From the NCBI GenBank assembly GCA_902984215.1, contig CADWAF010002835.1:1-11674 (forward strand): a stretch of 11,674 nt of DNA, written 5' to 3'. This DNA comes from Willaertia magna (taxonomy: Eukaryota > Heterolobosea > Eutetramitea > Acrasida > Naegleriidae). The position numbers and the translations under genes are program-made. The notes below the pieces were generated by a model, which ran no database searches, was not told the DNA's origin, and saw nothing but the letters and a program-made list of their open reading frames with translations. This document shows, in pieces, positions 9,305 to 11,674 of the stretch (the stretch's first letter is position 1; the number at the start of each line of letters is the position of its first letter).

Positions 9305-9307
9305 CTT

Positions 9308-9391
9308 TCCGATGAGACGGAATCGAACCGCCGACCACAGGATAACAGAACTTTCTACAGTCCCATGCTCTACCAGCTGAGCTATCATCGG
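9308..9391 (-). tRNA. tRNA-Tyr (anticodon GTA) with 11-base intron
   Basis: Read on the minus strand, the acceptor stem CCGATGA pairs perfectly with TCATCGG, followed by discriminator A at 9308. The D arm is GCTC..GAGC, and the T arm GGCGG-TTCGATT-CCGTC has one G-T pair. The anticodon stem TGGGA pairs with TCCTG (two G-T pairs), with loop CTGTAGA and anticodon GTA at 9358-9356. The first pair C1-G72 is typical of eukaryotic tRNA-Tyr. An 11-base intron at 9354-9344 follows position 37, the canonical place, leaving a 73-base mature tRNA before CCA addition. Internal Pol III promoters are an A box at 9384-9373 (TAGCTCAGCTGG) and a B box at 9329-9319 (GGTTCGATTCC). Confidence 0.97.
9344..9354 (-). 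other. tRNA-Tyr intron (11 bases)
   Basis: It reads AAAGTTCTGTT on the minus strand and sits between anticodon-loop position 37 (G) and position 38 (A). Removing it gives a regular 7-base anticodon loop. tRNA-Tyr genes carry an intron at this site in most eukaryotes, so splicing by the tRNA endonuclease is expected. Confidence 0.9.
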
Positions 9392-9484
9392 TTATATTGT
9401 GATATAAGACAATAGAGTTTTTTTATCTGCCACCGCCTTGGGAAACTCTGTGGACTTGGCTGTGTTTCTACACAAATCAAAAAA
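9392..9484. promoter_or_regulatory. Divergent spacer between tRNA-Tyr and the hydrolase gene
   Basis: Bases 9392-9426 are AT-rich. Bases 9427-9474 form a GC-richer island (ctgccaccgccttggg onwards) able to fold: GCCA at 9429-9432 can pair with TGGC at 9457-9460, CCAC with GTGG inside it, and TGTGT/ACACA at 9461-9474 is a perfect 5-base-pair hairpin with loop TTCT. An A run then leads into the hydrolase ATG. It may be the 5' leader of that gene or part of a small RNA; I cannot tell which. Confidence 0.4.
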
Positions 9485-10862
9485 ATGTCCCAAATATTTA
9501 TTGGACGTAGCAATCCTTATCTTTCACAAATTTTAAATCATGAATTTGAACTAAAACCTTTGATGAAAGAACAAATAACTGACCACTCTAGACCTAAACT
9601 TTATTTTCCTTCCAATAATTTTTTAGAAAATAAAATTTCAATGGAACATTTCTTTCAAAATAACAACAACTTTACAAGTAATGATTCCAACAATGACACT
9701 AATTATTTAATAGAATATTCAGAAATTGAAGGAGCTAAGATAGCAGTAGCTATTCCAAAATACTGGAATAAAGGATTAATTATACATTGTCACGGTCATA
9801 GAGCTGTGGGCATTGGATTAAAAGCAGATTTATATTACAATAATATGCCTGAAAGTTTTAATAAATTTTTACAAGAAGGATTTATGATTGCAATGACAAG
9901 TTATAGAAGAGAAGGAATTATTTTAAAAGATGCAATTAAAGATGTTAATAATTTAAGAAATTATATCATTGATAAATTTGGAAAATTAGAATGTTGTATT
10001 TTGGAAGGAAGATCAATGGGTGGTGCTATTGTGACATATATTAGTGAAATTCATAGTGATTTATATGATGGTGCTGTTTGTATTGGTGCTGCTTTGAATG
10101 TAGATCAAAAGGATGAATCTTTACCTCATTTATCTTTTCAATTTAAACCTAAATTTCCATTATTGGTAAGGTCAACTTTATTTTTTTGTATTTTTGACAA
10201 ATGAAAATTAGTATTTAATGAATGTAAGTGAATTAGGAAAAGTTGAAGACTATATAGAACAATCAAAACAACTTGCCAACACTCAACATTTATCAAATGA
10301 TTTTAGTGAAGGTGAAGTAATTGTTCCATCTTTATGGACAGTTAGTAGAGAAGGACATAATTCAGTTTCTGAGATTGAAAGATATGGAGCTATACAAAAC
10401 TTAATTTATTGGATAAAATTTAAAACACACATTACAACAAGATATTTAGATTATACACATCCAATTCCAATTCCAGAAAGTCAATTAATTTTTGTTGAAA
10501 ATGATAGAGGAGCATGGTGTAAAATTAATCATTTAGGAATTCATGGAAATTTTGGAATAAACGTTACAATAGAGGATTTACAAAAATTAGATATTTGTGA
10601 AGGAAAATACTTTACAATGCATATTATGACAAAAGGAAATGGTGTAAAGACTATTAGTGTGGCTTTGGGTACTTTTCCATTTATTAAACAATCAGATATT
10701 GAATTTGTATGTTTTATTAATCCAGTTAATAATTATAGTATTATCCATTTAAATTCTTATAAATTTCATAATGAAGCATTTAAGTTAGGTGTAAATATTG
10801 GAGATAAAGTTTTTATTGAAAAGTGGCGTCAATTACCTAAACCTCCAAAAAGTAATAATTAA
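9485..10862 (+). CDS. Alpha/beta hydrolase with extra C-terminal domain, two exons
   Basis: Exons 9485-10165 and 10212-10862 join in frame (FPLL|YLMNVSE) to a 443-residue protein. The ATG follows caaatcaaaaaa. Residues 96-105 (KGLIIHCHGH) are the strand and His-Gly oxyanion loop. GRSMGG at 175-180 is the nucleophile elbow with Ser177. GHN at 275-277 supplies the catalytic His276. The acid is not obvious: the strand that should end in Asp reads YLMNVSELG, leaving Glu234 or Asp240 as candidates. Residues about 295-443 form a separate region (PIPIPESQLIFVENDRGAWC, later an aromatic/basic end KWRQLPKPPKSNN) that I do not recognise. A serine hydrolase acting on an ester, amide or lipid substrate is likely; the substrate is unknown. 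There is no signal peptide, so it is probably cytosolic. The gene is convergent with the F-box gene, 28 bases apart. Confidence 0.9.
10166..10211 (+). other. Intron of the hydrolase gene (46 bases)
   Basis: It begins GTAAGG, has a T-rich middle, and ends GAAAATTAG, in phase 0. Without splicing the frame stops at 10202-10204. Splicing restores the core hydrolase strand and brings the GHN histidine into the same protein. Confidence 0.93.
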
Positions 10863-10909
10863 AGTAATAATTGAATATAATTGATATTTTTTAAAGTAAT
10901 AATTGAATA
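10849..10909. repeat. Three direct copies of AAAGTAATAATT across a convergent gene junction
   Basis: AAAGTAATAATT occurs at 10849-10860 and again immediately at 10861-10872. The longer unit AAAGTAATAATTGAATA is at 10861-10877 and 10893-10909. The first copy encodes the last residues of the hydrolase (KSNN, stop). The last copy encodes, on the other strand, the final residues of the F-box protein. An AATAAA at 10906-10911 could be the poly(A) signal of the plus-strand gene, inside its neighbour. Confidence 0.8.
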
Positions 10910-11619
10910 AAACTACCATATTTTAATTTATAATCTTCAAATATTTTCTTTTCATTTTCTAAAAGCTTTCCACTATAAATTAATCGTTGTTGAATAGATC
11001 TAATTCCAAAAACTAATTCAATATGAGCTTTTAAATCTGCAACTGTGGTATCTTTATTTATTGGAAATAACCATCTCAAACCTGAAAGTGTGACAATATA
11101 AATAAAACCCTTATTTTTCTCAACAAATAATTTATCTCTACAACTCTCTTTTAATTTATTAAAAAAAGGTAGAGAATGTTTTAAATATATTGTTTTTAAA
11201 TTTTTATTTGAGTTAATATGTTCTGTTATAGATAAATCATTATTTAAAGAATTAAAATCATATATTGAAATATCTAATTCTTGCAAATTTGGAAATGATT
11301 TAAAAATATTTTGTAAATTTTGTAAAATTAAAATCTCCCTCTTTTTATATTTTATAGCATAGGATTGAGCATTATAAAGAATTTTAGGTTTATAACCCTC
11401 GTTTAAATTATGAATACCGGAAAGGTCTAAAAATTTAACAGATTGCTCTACAATTTCTTTCCACTCTTTTGTAACTAATTTTAAAGATAACACAAATTCA
11501 ATTTCTTTATTTTCGTTTTGACAATTAAAAAAGTGGAATGACAAGGGTTGTTGCTGGTTAAAAAGAAAAGAAAAAATTAAAGAAATAATTTCTGGAGGAA
11601 GAGAAATGAGTTGGGACAT
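10891..11619 (-). CDS. F-box protein with C-terminal ubiquitin-like domain
   Basis: The protein has 242 residues and no intron; its ATG at 11619 follows an A-rich leader. An F-box spans about 5-58: LPPEIISLIFSFL, an insert, then LSLKLVTKEWKEIVEQ. F-boxes bind Skp1 in SCF ubiquitin ligases. Residues about 107-150 contain leucine-rich-repeat-like units (FPNLQELDIS, NLKTIYLKH), a possible substrate-binding segment. Residues 172-242 match ubiquitin along its length: VTLSG, TTVADLKAHIE, GIRSIQQRLIYSGKLLEN and DYKLKYGSFIQLLL. The hydrophobic patch of ubiquitin (Leu8, Ile44, Val70) is kept as Leu178, Ile214 and Leu241. The protein ends at the equivalent of ubiquitin residue 71, so it has no Gly-Gly tail and cannot be conjugated. 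A likely role is a substrate adaptor that docks on ubiquitin receptors or the proteasome; substrate and partner are unknown. Confidence 0.88.
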   Translation of the reverse strand: MSQLISLPPEIISLIFSFLFNQQQPLSFHFFNCQNENKEIEFVLSLKLVTKEWKEIVEQSVKFLDLSGIHNLNEGYKPKILYNAQSYAIKYKKREILILQNLQNIFKSFPNLQELDISIYDFNSLNNDLSITEHINSNKNLKTIYLKHSLPFFNKLKESCRDKLFVEKNKGFIYIVTLSGLRWLFPINKDTTVADLKAHIELVFGIRSIQQRLIYSGKLLENEKKIFEDYKLKYGSFIQLLL

Positions 11620-11674
11620 TTTTTAAAGAACTATTTCCCAAGCACAAATTAATTTAACCGTTTGTTTGTTTGTT
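11620..11674. promoter_or_regulatory. Upstream region of the F-box gene with GTTT microsatellite
   Basis: These 55 bases precede the F-box ATG on the minus strand. The leader at the ATG is A-rich. Bases 11660-11674 are 3.75 copies of GTTT, cut by the window edge. No TATA box is evident. Confidence 0.45.

Larger units (their letters stand above)
8749..9307. other. 559-base region without an intact gene
   Basis: It lies between the ATG of the Met-rich protein gene and tRNA-Tyr. Bases 8749-8899 are AT-rich and featureless apart from a short open frame (ATG at 8883, 15 codons). Bases 8900-9145 hold a broken coding-like stretch, listed separately. Bases 9146-9307 contain a hairpin at 9169-9194 (arms AATTGTT/AACAATT, with TTGTGCACAA as a perfect palindrome at 9180-9189) and the tRNA terminator. 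I see no complete promoter or second RNA gene here. Confidence 0.6.

Noticed and set aside
9149..9388. Minus-strand open frame of 79 codons over the tRNA
   Set aside because: It reads through the tRNA-Tyr gene and the adjacent spacer; the stem pairing and Pol III boxes explain the sequence.

Overview
The window is nuclear DNA from an AT-rich, gene-dense unicellular eukaryote. Spliceosomal GT..AG introns of 42 to 200 bases, an intron-containing tRNA-Tyr with internal Pol III boxes, A-rich leaders before ATG (aaaaaaATG), and a fused two-domain fluoride exporter all point that way. Codons end mostly in A or T, and all five complete genes stop with TAA. A free-living amoeba (amoebozoan or heterolobosean) is my best guess, because of the Cdc7/SepA/MAP3K-epsilon type kinase with armadillo repeats. 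Nothing in the window fixes the lineage.

Layout from left to right. Bases 1-2224 (minus) hold the 5' 741 codons of an intronless gene that runs off the left edge; I do not recognise its product. Bases 2289-5781 (minus) encode a 1052-residue protein kinase in four exons: N-terminal kinase domain, a highly charged linker, and a C-terminal helical ARM-like region. Bases 5956-7540 (minus) encode a two-domain FEX/CrcB fluoride exporter whose second domain is interrupted by a +1 frameshift. Bases 7627-8748 (minus) encode a Met-rich, charged protein that may be a distant PAAT (C10orf88) relative. Bases 8749-9307 hold no intact gene, only what looks like a decayed coding fragment. Bases 9308-9391 (minus) are tRNA-Tyr(GTA) with an 11-base intron. 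Bases 9485-10862 (plus) encode a two-exon alpha/beta hydrolase. Bases 10891-11619 (minus) encode an F-box protein with a C-terminal ubiquitin-like domain, convergent with the hydrolase and only 28 bases away. The right edge ends in a GTTT microsatellite.

Four neighbouring protein genes on the minus strand are separated by only 64, 174 and 86 bases, but their likely functions (signalling kinase, fluoride efflux, possible ABC-transporter partner) are unrelated, so this looks like ordinary compact packing rather than a functional cluster. I see no CRISPR array, intact transposon or virus-like element. The points most worth a second look are the frameshift in the fluoride exporter, the F-box/ubiquitin-like fusion with a tail-less ubiquitin fold, the repeated LKKF-acidic-FxF element in the kinase linker, and the decayed ORF next to the tRNA.
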